Assembly (NCBI RefSeq): GCF_003201655.1
Contig: NZ_QJJU01000009.1
Span: 161,090 to 225,089, forward strand
Origin: Mycolicibacterium moriokaense
Lineage (GTDB): Bacteria > Actinomycetota > Actinomycetes > Mycobacteriales > Mycobacteriaceae
Direction: 5' to 3'
Length of the DNA: 64,000 nt
The notes under the pieces are model-generated. The model was not told the DNA's origin. It ran no database searches and saw only the letters and a list, made by a program, of their open reading frames with translations. Both the position numbers and the translations under genes were made by a program. The stretch's first letter is position 1, and every line of letters starts with the position of its first letter. Positions 10,109 to 20,285 of this stretch are shown piece by piece.

Positions 10109-11425
10109 GTGCACATTGGGGGAGTAGCCGCCCTTGACGCAGCGCGGCGCCGAGCAGGGCGAGCCATGCGCAAGCCTGCATTCGGCGTTGCAGTCATCTC
10201 CCCCCTCATCCTCGCCGGCGCCGTCGGAGCTTCCGCACCATCAACCGTCGCGCCGATTCGCGATTCGGCCGTGACGCCACTGGCGGCCGTCGAATCGTCG
10301 TCAGGAAGCCGCTCGGGTGTTTCGGTCGTCGCGGTCACCAAGACACCGACCCCGTTTCACATCGCCGCAGGGTCGGTCTCTGCTCCCCCGCCATCGATGG
10401 TAGTGAATTCGCCTGGGTCGCTTCGTATTCCAGCGATGGCGTTGTCGGCGTACCGCAATGCCGAGCGCATTATGGCTGCGGCCTCCCCGGCCTGCGGGGT
10501 GAGCTGGAATCTGCTTGCGGGCATCGGACGAATCGAATCGATGCACGCCAACGGCGGCGCCACTGACGCGAGCGGGACCGCGGTGCGGCCGATCTACGGG
10601 CCCGTGCTGGACGGCACGTTGCCGGGCAACGAGATCATCGTGCAGAGCCGCAGCAGCGACCGATTGAATTACGCGCGGGCGATGGGCCCGATGCAATTCC
10701 TGCCAGGCACGTGGTCCCGATACGCCAGCGACGGCGACGGCGACGGCAAGGCCGATGTGCAGAACCTGTACGACTCGACGCTGGCCGCGGCTCGCTACCT
10801 TTGTAGCGGCGGACTGAATCTGCGCGATCCGAATCAGGTGATGGCCGCGATTCTGCGGTACAACAACTCCGTCGCCTACGCCCGCAACGTGCTGGGCTGG
10901 GCCGCGGCATATGCGACCGGTGTGGTGCCTGTGGACCTGCCGCCGATCACGGGGCCCGTCCCGCCGCTCGGCGACGCCCACCTGGATCAGTACGAAGGCC
11001 TGGGTCCTGGTCTGCCGCTGAACGCGCTCGGGCTGCCTGCCACCGACCCCTTGGCGTTGATGCCGGTCATGCTGAACGGCGATGTCGCGAGCCAGCTCTA
11101 TGCAGGTCAGAGCCTCGGCCCGCTGCCTGGTCCGGCCCCGGCCTACGTGCCCTCGACACCCCAGACAGAACAGCCGACAGCTCCGCCCTGGCTGCCGCCG
11201 TGGATGCAGCAGCAGCAGGCACAGCAGCCGCAGCGGTCGCCCCAATGCGCGGTGTTCTGCATCACGACCCCGCCATCGGCGCCTGCTCCGGAATCGCTGC
11301 CCGCAGCGCCAGGCGATGCGCAGATGCTGATGCCGCAGGCACCGCCCGCGGCTCCGGCACCGGCCGAGGAACCCGCCGCGGTGCTGCCTCTGGCTCCCGG
11401 TCCCGCGCCAGGCCCGGCTGCCTGA
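10109..11425 (+). CDS. secreted lytic transglycosylase-like protein (Rv1230c-like)
   Basis: This 438-residue exported protein starts at GTG 10109; an ATG at 10166 is an alternative. A hydrophobic export segment (FGVAVISPLILAGAVGAS) is near residue 25-45. The catalytic-type domain spans about residues 125-290 and contains WNLLAGIGRIESMHANGG, where the Glu is the expected acid of MltB/SLT enzymes, then AMGPMQFLPGTWSRYASDGD and NPNQ-type goose-lysozyme motifs. The last 130 residues are a Pro/Gln/Ala-rich low-complexity tail, probably a wall-spanning linker. It would cleave the glycan strands of peptidoglycan. Confidence 0.85.
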   Translation: MHIGGVAALDAARRRAGRAMRKPAFGVAVISPLILAGAVGASAPSTVAPIRDSAVTPLAAVESSSGSRSGVSVVAVTKTPTPFHIAAGSVSAPPPSMVVNSPGSLRIPAMALSAYRNAERIMAAASPACGVSWNLLAGIGRIESMHANGGATDASGTAVRPIYGPVLDGTLPGNEIIVQSRSSDRLNYARAMGPMQFLPGTWSRYASDGDGDGKADVQNLYDSTLAAARYLCSGGLNLRDPNQVMAAILRYNNSVAYARNVLGWAAAYATGVVPVDLPPITGPVPPLGDAHLDQYEGLGPGLPLNALGLPATDPLALMPVMLNGDVASQLYAGQSLGPLPGPAPAYVPSTPQTEQPTAPPWLPPWMQQQQAQQPQRSPQCAVFCITTPPSAPAPESLPAAPGDAQMLMPQAPPAAPAPAEEPAAVLPLAPGPAPGPAA

Positions 11426-11456
11426 CCACCGGTAAAGAACGCCCGCCGAGTCGGCC

Positions 11457-11462
11457 TAGACT
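11457..11462 (+). promoter_or_regulatory. -10 hexamer TAGACT before mrp
   Basis: TAGACT ends eight bases before the ATG at 11471. It implies a leaderless mrp transcript and supports that ATG over the in-frame GTG at 11465 and TTG at 11468. Confidence 0.5.
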
Positions 11463-11470
11463 CGGTGTTG

Positions 11471-12613
11471 ATGTCCCAAACTCCCACTGACCTGGAAACC
11501 TCGGTCCGCGCCGGCCTGAGTAAGGTGATCGACCCCGAACTGCGGCGCCCGATCACCGAGCTCGGCATGGTCAAGAACGTCACCGTCGACGCCGATGCCG
11601 GCGTGCACGTCGAGGTGTACCTGACGACTTCGGCCTGCCCGAAGAAGACCGAGATCTCCAACATGGTCAGCCGTGCGGTCGCCGATGTGCCCGGCACCGG
11701 CACCGTCAAGGTCAGCCTCGACGTGATGAACGACGAACAGCGCACCGAGCTGCGCAAACAGCTGCGCGGCGACGCCCGTGAGCCGGTGATTCCGTTCGCT
11801 CAGCCGGGTTCGCTGACCAGGGTGTACGCCGTCGCATCGGGCAAGGGCGGCGTCGGCAAGTCCAGCATCACGGTCAACCTGGCAGCAGCGATGGCCGCAC
11901 GCGGGCTCTCGGTCGGCGTGCTCGACGCCGACATCTATGGCCACTCGGTGCCTCGGATGATGGGCACCACCGACCGGCCGACACAGGTTGAGTCGATGAT
12001 CCTGCCGCCGGTCGCCCACGACGTGCGGGTGATCTCGATCGCGATGTTCACCCAGGGCAACACCCCTGTGGTGTGGCGCGGGCCGATGCTGCACCGTGCG
12101 CTGCAGCAGTTCCTGGCCGATGTGTACTGGGGCGACCTTGACGTGCTGCTTTTGGATCTGCCGCCGGGCACCGGCGACATCGCGATCTCGGTGGCCCAGC
12201 TGATTCCCGGCGCCGACATTCTGGTGGTGACAACGCCGCAGCTGGCCGCGGCCGAGGTCGCCGAACGGGCCGGTGCGATCGCGCTGCAGACCAAGCAACG
12301 CATCGCAGGCGTCGTCGAGAACATGTCCGGGCTGCTGCTGCCTGACGGCACGACTATGCAGATCTTCGGCGAGGGCGGCGGACGCCAGGTCGCCGAGAGC
12401 CTGTCCCGAGTCGTCGGCGCCGACGTGCCGCTTCTCGGTCAGGTGCCGCTGGACCCGGCGTTGGTGACTGCGGGCGACGCCGGTGTGCCGCTGGTGCTCT
12501 CAGCGCCGGATTCGGCAGCAGGCAAGGAGTTGCGCTCCATTGCCGACGCGCTGTCGAGCCGCAAGCGCGGGCTGGCAGGCATGTCGCTCGGCCTCGACCC
12601 CGCAGGCCGCTAG
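11471..12613 (+). CDS. mrp: Mrp/NBP35-type P-loop ATPase, Fe-S cluster carrier
   Basis: This 380-residue protein has an N-terminal MIP18/DUF59 domain (VRAGLSKVIDPELRRPITELGM, quoted in part; about residues 10-90). A Mrp ATPase domain follows with the deviant Walker A GKGGVGKSS near residue 128. Further motifs are the switch DADIYGHSVPRM, the Mrp signature VVWRGPM, LLLDLPPGTGDIAIS, and VENMSG. The usual CxxC that bridges the cluster in some Mrp proteins is not evident near VENMSG, as in many actinobacterial members. It is thought to carry and transfer iron-sulfur clusters in the cytosol. It corresponds to Rv1229c. Confidence 0.93.
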   Translation: MSQTPTDLETSVRAGLSKVIDPELRRPITELGMVKNVTVDADAGVHVEVYLTTSACPKKTEISNMVSRAVADVPGTGTVKVSLDVMNDEQRTELRKQLRGDAREPVIPFAQPGSLTRVYAVASGKGGVGKSSITVNLAAAMAARGLSVGVLDADIYGHSVPRMMGTTDRPTQVESMILPPVAHDVRVISIAMFTQGNTPVVWRGPMLHRALQQFLADVYWGDLDVLLLDLPPGTGDIAISVAQLIPGADILVVTTPQLAAAEVAERAGAIALQTKQRIAGVVENMSGLLLPDGTTMQIFGEGGGRQVAESLSRVVGADVPLLGQVPLDPALVTAGDAGVPLVLSAPDSAAGKELRSIADALSSRKRGLAGMSLGLDPAGR

Positions 12614-12636
12614 TTTGCGAAGTGAAACCAAGTATT

Positions 12637-12697
12637 TTCTTAGTTTCATTTATCTAAGAACTGAGCGCTCGAACTTTCACGCCCGAACGTGAGTTTG
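12637..12697. terminator. two hairpins between convergent genes
   Basis: The 104 bases between mrp and the convergent regulator hold an AT-rich stem (ttcttag 12637-12643 with ctaagaa 12654-12660). A second, imperfect stem is centred on cacg/cgtg at 12678-12691. Either could end transcription; neither has a strong T-tract, so this is a structural call only. Confidence 0.4.
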
Positions 12698-12717
12698 GGC
12701 GCCGGGCCGCTAACGCC

Positions 12718-13686
12718 TCACGACGCCTTCACTGCGACGCCCGGCCGCAACGCCCCTGGTGAGCGGCCCGTGTGCCGCTTCACTAGCCTGTGCAACGCCG
12801 CCGCGTCGGCCAAGCCGACCGCGCAGGCGATCTGCTCGAGCGGCATCCGGGTGGTGCGCAGCAGATGCAGCGAGCGCTCGAGGCGCACACGTTGCACGAG
12901 TTGAAGCGGGCTCAGGCCGACGGCCTTGCCGGTCCGCCGCGCCAGCGTTCGCGGGCTGAGGCCCGATCGGCGAGCCAGAGAGTCGAGCGTGTGCGGCTGG
13001 TCAAGCCGGGAACGCACGAACGACTCGAGATCCGCGACGGTTGCGTCACGGGCCGCCAGGTGTGAGGGAATCAGGAAGCTCGCCTGGGACGTGCGCTGAT
13101 CGGCTACCAAGCGGTTGGCCAGTTCGTCGGTCAGCGCCGCTCCGCCGAGATGCCGCATCAGGGCCAACATCAGGTCGATGTGCGCGAAGGCGCTCCCAGC
13201 AGTCCAGATCGGCCCGTCCCGCACCACCATCTCGTCGATCACGACGCGCGCCGCGGGTGCGACGCGGGTGAGGTCCGCGCCGAGCCACCAGGTCGTCACG
13301 CATCGGCGCTCGTCGAGCAGGCCTGCAGCGGCCAGTACGAACACCGCGGTGCAGGACGCTGCGATATCAGCTCCCCCGGCGTTTGCACGTGTGAGCCAAC
13401 GGCAGGCGGCGGCGACGTCGGCCGCATCGAGCCGGTCCGCGATCTCCTGAGGTTCCGCGGCGCCGAGGCCGGGTGTCACGATCACGTCCCGCGGCCGTGC
13501 ACGGGCGAGAGGCTGCGCCGCCGCAACGAGACCACCGCGCAACACCACCCGGCTTTCCGACGCGACGAAGCGTAGGTCGAACGCGGGTTCGCCGAGGATG
13601 CGATTGGCCGCGGACACCACGTCGATCGTCGTGCCCACCGCGCTGGCGCTTGCCCCGTCCAGGACCAGAACATCGATGCCAAGCAC
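12718..13686 (-). CDS. GlxA-family transcriptional regulator (DJ-1/PfpI + AraC HTH)
   Basis: This 322-residue regulator starts with a class I glutamine-amidotransferase/PfpI-like domain (about 1-190), with strands LGIDVLVLDG and DVIVTPGLG and the nucleophile-elbow-like GGADIAASCTAVFVLAAAG. It ends with a double helix-turn-helix AraC domain (about 215-315: TLDSLARRSGLSPRTLARR and PLEQIACAVGLADAAALHRL). The start is a GTG, and no strong ribosome-binding site precedes it. It is divergent from the tautomerase and D-threonine-aldolase-like genes and probably controls them in response to a metabolite. A palindrome carrying GTGGCGA/TCGCCAC lies between the two starts. Confidence 0.85.
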   Translation of the reverse strand: MLGIDVLVLDGASASAVGTTIDVVSAANRILGEPAFDLRFVASESRVVLRGGLVAAAQPLARARPRDVIVTPGLGAAEPQEIADRLDAADVAAACRWLTRANAGGADIAASCTAVFVLAAAGLLDERRCVTTWWLGADLTRVAPAARVVIDEMVVRDGPIWTAGSAFAHIDLMLALMRHLGGAALTDELANRLVADQRTSQASFLIPSHLAARDATVADLESFVRSRLDQPHTLDSLARRSGLSPRTLARRTGKAVGLSPLQLVQRVRLERSLHLLRTTRMPLEQIACAVGLADAAALHRLVKRHTGRSPGALRPGVAVKAS

Positions 13687-13723
13687 GTGGCGAATTATGC
13701 AAGAAAATTGTCATTCTCGCCAC
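13687..13723. promoter_or_regulatory. candidate GlxA-type operator
   Basis: The arms gtggcga (13687-13693) and tcgccac (13717-13723) form a perfect 7-bp inverted repeat abutting the regulator's GTG. The right half, TTGTCATTCTCGCCAC, resembles sites used by DJ-1/AraC regulators. It sits where it could repress both divergent promoters. Confidence 0.4.
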
Positions 13724-13759
13724 TGGATTCGGGCGGGCCGCTGCCGGAGAGTGGGTGTC

Positions 13760-14218
13760 ATGCCTTTGATGCGAGTCACGATGACGCCCAACGCTTTCGA
13801 CGACGCGGGCAAGAAGAGCCTGGTGGCGGCCCTCACCGAGGCGGCGTGCCGCGCCGAATCGGTGCCCGACCGGCCCGAGAGCCGAATACGCGCACTGGTG
13901 CTCCTCGACGAACTCGCGCCGGGCCGCTTCTACTCCGCAGGCGTGCCCGCCGACGACGCGGTCGCTGGCGTGTTCATCGACTGGCAGGTCAGCACCGGGG
14001 TGCTCGACGGCGCTCGCAAGGCTCGGTTTGCGCACGAACTTCAGCAGGCGGCGGAGTCTGCCGCACGCAGCGACGGCGGCAGGATGGTGGTGACGTCGTG
14101 CATCATCCACGAAGTGCCGGAAGGGCAGTGGGCGCAGAACGGGGCCATCCGCCGCCTGCCAGAAGTCTCGACCCTCGCCGGCTTCGAGCATCTGACGGCG
14201 ATCGCGTCGCCCGGCTGA
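13760..14218 (+). CDS. tautomerase-superfamily protein
   Basis: This 152-residue protein starts MPLMRVTMTP. The Pro directly after the initiator Met is the catalytic base of the 4-oxalocrotonate tautomerase/MIF superfamily, which fixes the start at ATG 13760 rather than the long upstream frame. Beta-alpha-beta elements follow (AFDDAGKKSLVAALTEAACR), then RIRALVLLDELAPGRFYSAG. It is about twice the length of a short 4-OT subunit, so it should contain two fused beta-alpha-beta halves. The stop overlaps the next start (TGATG). Within this operon it may isomerise or hydrate an oxo-acid made by the neighbouring aldolase; that is inference. Confidence 0.75.
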   Translation: MPLMRVTMTPNAFDDAGKKSLVAALTEAACRAESVPDRPESRIRALVLLDELAPGRFYSAGVPADDAVAGVFIDWQVSTGVLDGARKARFAHELQQAAESAARSDGGRMVVTSCIIHEVPEGQWAQNGAIRRLPEVSTLAGFEHLTAIASPG

Positions 14219-15360
14219 TGGTCGTGCGCCCGGCAGAAGCATTGGCGCGCAAGATGATCGGCGATCCCGGCTCGCGGTTCCTGCTGCCGACACCGGCGCT
14301 CATCGTGGATCAGGAGGCGCTGGACGCGAACATTGCCCGGATGGCCGGACGCGCGCGAGGGAAGGTCGCACTGCGCCCCCACGCGAAGACACACAAGAGC
14401 GCGTGGATCGCGGACAAGCAGATCGCGGCGGGTGCGGTGGGCGTGTGCTGCGCGAAACTCGGTGAGGCCGAGGCACTCTCGGCGGCTGGCGTGCGGGGCA
14501 TCTTGCTGACGTCACCGGTCGCCGACCCGTCGATGTCCCCGCGTCTATGCGATGTCGCCGCGATCGATCCGGGGTTCATCTGCGCCGTCGACCACCCCGA
14601 GCCGGTCGCCGCGCTGGCTGCAGAAGCGTGCCGTCGGAATATCTCGATCGGCGTCGTCATCGATGTCGACGTCGGCCTCATGCGGACGGGGGTGTCCGGA
14701 ATTCAGCAGGCGCTCGCCCTCGCGGACGACGTCCGACGGCATCGGTCGCTGACGCTGGCGGGCGTACAGGGTTACGGCGGCCATTGGCAGCACATCGCCG
14801 GATTCCCGGCGCGCCGCGAGGCGGTCCGCACCGGAATGCTGGTGCTGACCGGTGTGGTCGAGGCGCTCCGAAGCGAGGGCCACCACATCGCGATCGTGAC
14901 AGGCGGCGGAACCGGCACCGTGGCTGCCGATCTCGAACTGGGCGTCCTCACCGAACTCCAACCGGGCTCGTATGTCTTCATGGACGCTCAGTACTCGGAC
15001 GCGTTGGACGGTGACGAGGACGGAGCGTTGCAGACGAGCCTCTGGGTGGCCAGCCAGGTGGTCAGCGTGAATGCCGACCCGATCGTCACGGTCGACGCGG
15101 GGTTGAAGGCCTTCGCAACAGACGGCCCCGCCCCGCGTCCGGCAGGCGAGCGGTTCGCCGGCTCGACGTACGCCTTCTACGGGGACGAGCATGGTGCGCT
15201 GACCCGGCCCTGCGGTGCACCCGTCGGGCTCGGCGAGCGAGTGGAATTCCTTACGCCGCACTGCGATCCCACAGTGGACCGGTACGACGCCTATCACGTC
15301 GTGCATGGTGACCGGGTTGTCGCGATCGTCCCGATCGACGCCGCGCGTGCGAGCCGCTGA
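14218..15360 (+). CDS. DSD1/D-threonine aldolase-type PLP enzyme
   Basis: This 380-residue PLP-dependent fold-type III enzyme related to alanine racemase has the PLP-lysine segment LRPHAKTHKS near residue 55. The barrel strand IGVVIDVDVGLMRTG carries an active-site Arg. The C-terminal metal-binding motif HCDPTVDRYD near residue 350 is diagnostic for D-threonine aldolase, D-serine dehydratase and 3-hydroxy-D-aspartate aldolase enzymes, which need a divalent metal. The exact substrate cannot be chosen from the sequence. It overlaps the tautomerase gene by one base. Together with the divergent GlxA regulator it looks like a small beta-hydroxy-D-amino-acid catabolic unit. Confidence 0.85.
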   Translation: MVVRPAEALARKMIGDPGSRFLLPTPALIVDQEALDANIARMAGRARGKVALRPHAKTHKSAWIADKQIAAGAVGVCCAKLGEAEALSAAGVRGILLTSPVADPSMSPRLCDVAAIDPGFICAVDHPEPVAALAAEACRRNISIGVVIDVDVGLMRTGVSGIQQALALADDVRRHRSLTLAGVQGYGGHWQHIAGFPARREAVRTGMLVLTGVVEALRSEGHHIAIVTGGGTGTVAADLELGVLTELQPGSYVFMDAQYSDALDGDEDGALQTSLWVASQVVSVNADPIVTVDAGLKAFATDGPAPRPAGERFAGSTYAFYGDEHGALTRPCGAPVGLGERVEFLTPHCDPTVDRYDAYHVVHGDRVVAIVPIDAARASR

Positions 15361-15369
15361 TGCCGCGGT

Positions 15370-15768
15370 TTAGGTCGCGTCGCTGTCAAACGGCGTGGTG
15401 GCCGGCGGCTCGGGTGGCGCGACGGGCTGCGGCGCCGGCGAGGACACTGGCTTCTCTGTGCTGGTTTCGGGCTTGTCGAACTTTCCCGTGAAGATCGAAT
15501 CATCGCCGTCGAGCAGATGTTTCGTGAGCGCGGCCCTCGGTGTCATGCCGCGCAACTTGTTGAGTTCATTCAGCGGCTCGCGCAGGTCGTCGAATTCCGG
15601 GCCAAGGTCTTCGCGCAGCTGACTGGTGGCGCCGCTGACGTAGTCGCGGGCCTGCCGCAGCGCTCCCGACGTCCAACGGATGGCGCCGGGCAGTCGCTCG
15701 GGCCCCAGGATCACCAGACCGGCGATCACCAGGATAAGCATCTCGCCCCAGCCGACGTTGGCGAACAT
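15370..15768 (-). CDS. tatB: Sec-independent translocase subunit TatB
   Basis: This 132-residue protein has a single N-terminal membrane helix ([21 protein letters not shown]) with the conserved Gly-Pro hinge. An amphipathic helix follows ([21 protein letters not shown]), then a long Pro-rich tail with little conservation. It works with TatA and TatC to move folded twin-arginine substrates across the membrane. It lies three bases downstream of htrA in the sigE-rseA-htrA-tatB block, matching Rv1224, and is probably cotranscribed with htrA. Confidence 0.93.
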   Translation of the reverse strand: MFANVGWGEMLILVIAGLVILGPERLPGAIRWTSGALRQARDYVSGATSQLREDLGPEFDDLREPLNELNKLRGMTPRAALTKHLLDGDDSIFTGKFDKPETSTEKPVSSPAPQPVAPPEPPATTPFDSDAT

Positions 15769-15770
15769 GG

Positions 15771-17294
<1,524 letters not shown>

Positions 17295-17327
17295 CTACGC
17301 AGGTCGCAGCTCGACTTCGCATCCACC

Positions 17328-17726
17328 CTACCGGCGCTTACGCCGAGAGCGCCCTGCGTCGTCAGCTAACTGCGGCTGATCGGTCTGCTCAGGCGACTGC
17401 TGCGGACTGTCGTGCGGAATCTGTGACAACATGCCGAGCAGGGAGCTCGGGACGACGATCGGGCACGAATCCCGCAACGCGGAACGGGCCTGACGCTGGG
17501 CCTCAACCTCGTTCGCGCACTGCGGGCACAGCGACAGGTGATGCGCGGCGCGCAGATGCGCGGTCATCCGTAGCTCGCCGTCGACGAACGCCGCGACGGC
17601 TTCCGTCGAGAGGTGCTCAGTGGACCCGAACTGCCGCGGACCTACCGGCTCGTCGCTTTGCGAGGCGAACTGCGCGGGCAGCCAGGAAAACGCTCGGCGG
17701 AACACGTGTCCCGGGTCGACCATCAC
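17328..17726 (-). CDS. rseA: anti-sigma E factor RseA
   Basis: This 132-residue cytoplasmic anti-sigma factor contains the zinc-binding ZAS motif HLSLCPQC (His-x3-Cys-x2-Cys) near residue 62, preceded by AVAAFVDGELRMTAHLRAAHH. The N-terminal segment HVFRRAFSWLPAQFASQS is nearly invariant in mycobacteria. The C-terminal 40 residues are Gln/Pro-rich and poorly conserved. The protein binds SigE and releases it upon oxidative or envelope stress; in M. tuberculosis it is turned over by ClpC1P2 after PknB phosphorylation (known for Rv1222). It is encoded between sigE and htrA. Confidence 0.95.
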   Translation of the reverse strand: MMVDPGHVFRRAFSWLPAQFASQSDEPVGPRQFGSTEHLSTEAVAAFVDGELRMTAHLRAAHHLSLCPQCANEVEAQRQARSALRDSCPIVVPSSLLGMLSQIPHDSPQQSPEQTDQPQLADDAGRSRRKRR

Positions 17727-17810
17727 CCAGCTCCTCTCGTTTAGTCACGTCGCATCGACGCTGCTGACTTGAATGTAGCGCGGGAGGCTGTGGCCTACAC
17801 CCGCGAACCG

Positions 17811-18599
17811 TCAGGCTGATTTGGCCGTGTCGTCCGCGTGGCTCGCCAGATAGTCGCGCAGCGCCTGGCGTCCGCGGTGGATCCGGCTGCGCACCGTGCC
17901 CAGCTTGACGCCAAGCGTGGCGCCGATTTCCTCGTAGGACAGACCTTCGATGTCGCACAAGACCACGGCGGCGCGGAATTCCGGCGGCAGTGAGTCCAGC
18001 GCGGCCTGCAGATCGGGGCCCAGTCGCGAATCGTGGTAGATCTGCTCCGGGTTCGGCTCGTCGGCAGGCACCCGGTCGTAGTCCTCGGGCAGCGCCTCCA
18101 TGCGGATGCGGCCACGCCTGCGGACCATGTCGAGGAACAGGTTCGTTGTGATGCGGTGCAGCCAGCCCTCGAACGTGCCTGGCTGATAGTTCTGCACCGA
18201 GCGGAAGACACGGATGAATGTCTCCTGCGTCAGATCCTCCGCATCGTGCTGGTTGCCGGAAAGCCGGTAGGCCAGCCGATACACCCGGTCTGCATGCTGA
18301 CGCACCAGCTCGTCCCAGGACGGCATGGTGGTCTGGTCGCCGGTCGCATCGAACACCGCGGTGCCGGTCAACTCGTCGGACGGCTCTACCCAATCCCCGT
18401 CGGTGTACTGCTCGACGTGTGCCATGGACACGGGGGCCAGCTTCGTTGTGGTCGTCAGATCCTCCTGGTCACAGCCGCCATCACCCATCGACGACTCGAT
18501 GTCGACGGCAACGCGCTTGCCCACATGGTTATTCCCATAACGCCAGCGTCCGCCGTCTTCCATGCGAGTAACCGTCTCCGACCCGGGTGTGGTTGGCAT
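17811..18599 (-). CDS. sigE: ECF sigma factor SigE
   Basis: This 262-residue extracytoplasmic-function sigma factor has region 2 in [18 protein letters not shown] and [15 protein letters not shown], and region 4 in [20 protein letters not shown] with [18 protein letters not shown]. The first 85 residues are a poorly conserved, acidic extension. In M. tuberculosis, alternative SigE starts are used here, so the ATG at 18599 is only the longest option; later Met and Val codons (for example in SSMGDGG) are possible. It drives surface, heat and oxidative stress genes and is held by RseA, encoded 84 bases downstream. It corresponds to Rv1221. Confidence 0.95.
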   Translation of the reverse strand: MPTTPGSETVTRMEDGGRWRYGNNHVGKRVAVDIESSMGDGGCDQEDLTTTTKLAPVSMAHVEQYTDGDWVEPSDELTGTAVFDATGDQTTMPSWDELVRQHADRVYRLAYRLSGNQHDAEDLTQETFIRVFRSVQNYQPGTFEGWLHRITTNLFLDMVRRRGRIRMEALPEDYDRVPADEPNPEQIYHDSRLGPDLQAALDSLPPEFRAAVVLCDIEGLSYEEIGATLGVKLGTVRSRIHRGRQALRDYLASHADDTAKSA

Positions 18600-18741
18600 A
18601 TGAGCAATCTGATTATTTCCTGAGAAAGATCGCTACCCATTTTTCGACCAGCAGAAACAGGTTCCTTCGGGGGTCCGATTCTCCCCGTCGGGCGCGGGCG
18701 TGTCGCGTCGGCGGCCCACCACGGTTAGCTACGCTGCGGGC

Positions 18742-19407
18742 ATGGCCGGCATCGACGACATCATCGGAGGCGGACCGCAGAGCCGCGCCGAATCGATCGT
18801 CACGCACGCCGAGGGTTCGATCTCCGAAGACGCGATAGTCGCAGGCGCCCGTGAGCGGGCCGTCGATATCGGCGCAGGCGCGGTCACCCCTGCTGTCGGC
18901 GCACTGCTGTGTGTGCTGGCCAAACTGACCGGCGCCAAGTCGGTCGTCGAGGTCGGCACGGGTGCGGGTGTCAGCGGACTGTGGCTGCTCTCAGGCATGC
19001 GCGAGGACGGCGTGCTCACCACGATCGACGTCGAGCCCGAGCATCAGCGGCTGGCTAAGCAGGCGTTCACCGAGGCCGGCGTCGGGCCGTCCCGAACCCG
19101 GTTGATCAGCGGGCGGGCCCAGGAAGTGCTCACCCGGCTGGCCGACGAGTCCTACGACCTGGTGTTCATCGACGGCGATCCGGTCGACCAGCCGCAGTTC
19201 GTCGTCGAAGGGGTGCGGCTGCTGCGACCGGGCGGCGCGATCGTCGTGCATCGGGCGGCACTCGGCGGCCGGGCAGGCGACGCGAACGCCAATGACACCG
19301 AGGTCAGCGCCGTCCGTGAAGCGGCGCGGCTGATCGCCGAGGACGAGCGGCTTACCCCGGTGCTCGTTCCGCTTGGCGACGGCCTGCTCGCCGCAGCGCG
19401 CGACTGA
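18742..19407 (+). CDS. O-methyltransferase (Rv1220c-like)
   Basis: This 221-residue SAM-dependent methyltransferase is of the catechol-O-methyltransferase-like class. Motif I is [16 protein letters not shown] near residue 75; then [20 protein letters not shown] holds the acidic ribose-binding residue, and [10 protein letters not shown] is the post-motif strand. I took the ATG at 18742, reading [10 protein letters not shown], because the family length fits and a TAGCTA box lies ten bases upstream. The substrate is unknown. It is divergent from sigE, and the 142-base gap between them should hold the sigE promoters. Confidence 0.88.
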   Translation: MAGIDDIIGGGPQSRAESIVTHAEGSISEDAIVAGARERAVDIGAGAVTPAVGALLCVLAKLTGAKSVVEVGTGAGVSGLWLLSGMREDGVLTTIDVEPEHQRLAKQAFTEAGVGPSRTRLISGRAQEVLTRLADESYDLVFIDGDPVDQPQFVVEGVRLLRPGGAIVVHRAALGGRAGDANANDTEVSAVREAARLIAEDERLTPVLVPLGDGLLAAARD

Positions 19408-19417
19408 CACTTGAACG

Positions 19418-20098
19418 TCACACACCTGCCAGGTCGCGGATCCCGCGGCCGATGAGCATCGCCCCGATGATCAGGAACAACACCATCATCACCGCCTTCT
19501 CGTTTGATAGCAGCCATCCCTTGGCACCGACGAGGCGGGCGCGCGCGGCCTGCCCGCCTGCGAGGTAGGCCGCCAACGGCACGGTGATCGTCACAGTCGA
19601 CAGCGCGACGAACGCGGCGGCCACGATGGCAGCCGTTGGGACATGCAGCCGCGCGGCGGCGATGTCCAGTCCCGACAGGAACCCCAACGAGAGGCTGGAC
19701 GGGTCGACGACGCTCACCAGCAGGCCAAGGCCGATCGAACCTTTGGCGGTCAGTCCATCAACCCGACGCGTCAACAGACTTGGCCGCGAAGGCTCGTTGC
19801 GCCGTCGCCACATTCGGTAGGCAAGCACGATCAGCAAAACACCGATCACGATCCTGGCCACCGACATGGCGGGCCGCGGGTGACCGCTGTCCGCTAGGCC
19901 CGGATCGTCGATCAGCGAAAAGGTCACCAGCCCGGCTGCGACGAGCAGCGCCAGACCGGCAATTCGCCCGATCACGAAGCCGACACCCTTGGCCCTTGCG
20001 TCATCGGAAACCAGGATGAGCACGATCGCGATGATCGGCAGCGGCCCCGCCGCCAGCGCAACGGCAAACGGCAGGATCTCCCCGATCGCATTACCCAC
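19418..20098 (-). CDS. GAP-family (Sap-like) membrane protein
   Basis: This 226-residue integral membrane protein has about six helices and fits the GAP/Sap family, a LysE-like group that in mycobacteria includes proteins addressing lipids and glycopeptidolipids to the surface. Signatures include LPFAVALAAGPLPIIAIVLI at the N terminus and SVVDPSSLSLGFLSGLDIA. I chose the GTG at 20098 because AGGAAGG stands six bases upstream; the open frame to 20317 is not credible as protein. Convergent with the methyltransferase gene and divergent from the TetR regulator. The substrate is unknown. Confidence 0.75.
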   Translation of the reverse strand: MGNAIGEILPFAVALAAGPLPIIAIVLILVSDDARAKGVGFVIGRIAGLALLVAAGLVTFSLIDDPGLADSGHPRPAMSVARIVIGVLLIVLAYRMWRRRNEPSRPSLLTRRVDGLTAKGSIGLGLLVSVVDPSSLSLGFLSGLDIAAARLHVPTAAIVAAAFVALSTVTITVPLAAYLAGGQAARARLVGAKGWLLSNEKAVMMVLFLIIGAMLIGRGIRDLAGV

Positions 20099-20269
20099 TG
20101 GACGCCTTCCTACCGCGCAGCCACAGGTGACGTCGTGAAAGTACCCATCGAGATGGGCGGACGTCGGCACAACGCGCCAACGCCGTTGGCGCAAGCAGAC
20201 GACTTCAACGATGGCGGGATCTTTACGGATCTCTGACGGCGTGGGTGCTTGACCGCGAACTGAACGCGT

Positions 20270-20285
20270 GTTTAGTGTACTAAAC
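20270..20285. promoter_or_regulatory. palindromic operator of the TetR gene
   Basis: GTTTAGT-gt-ACTAAAC is a perfect 7-2-7 palindrome ending one base before the ATG at 20286. It contains a -10-like TAGTGT (20273-20278) seven bases from the ATG, so a bound repressor would cover the core promoter of a leaderless transcript. Autoregulation by the encoded TetR protein is the obvious reading. Confidence 0.7.
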
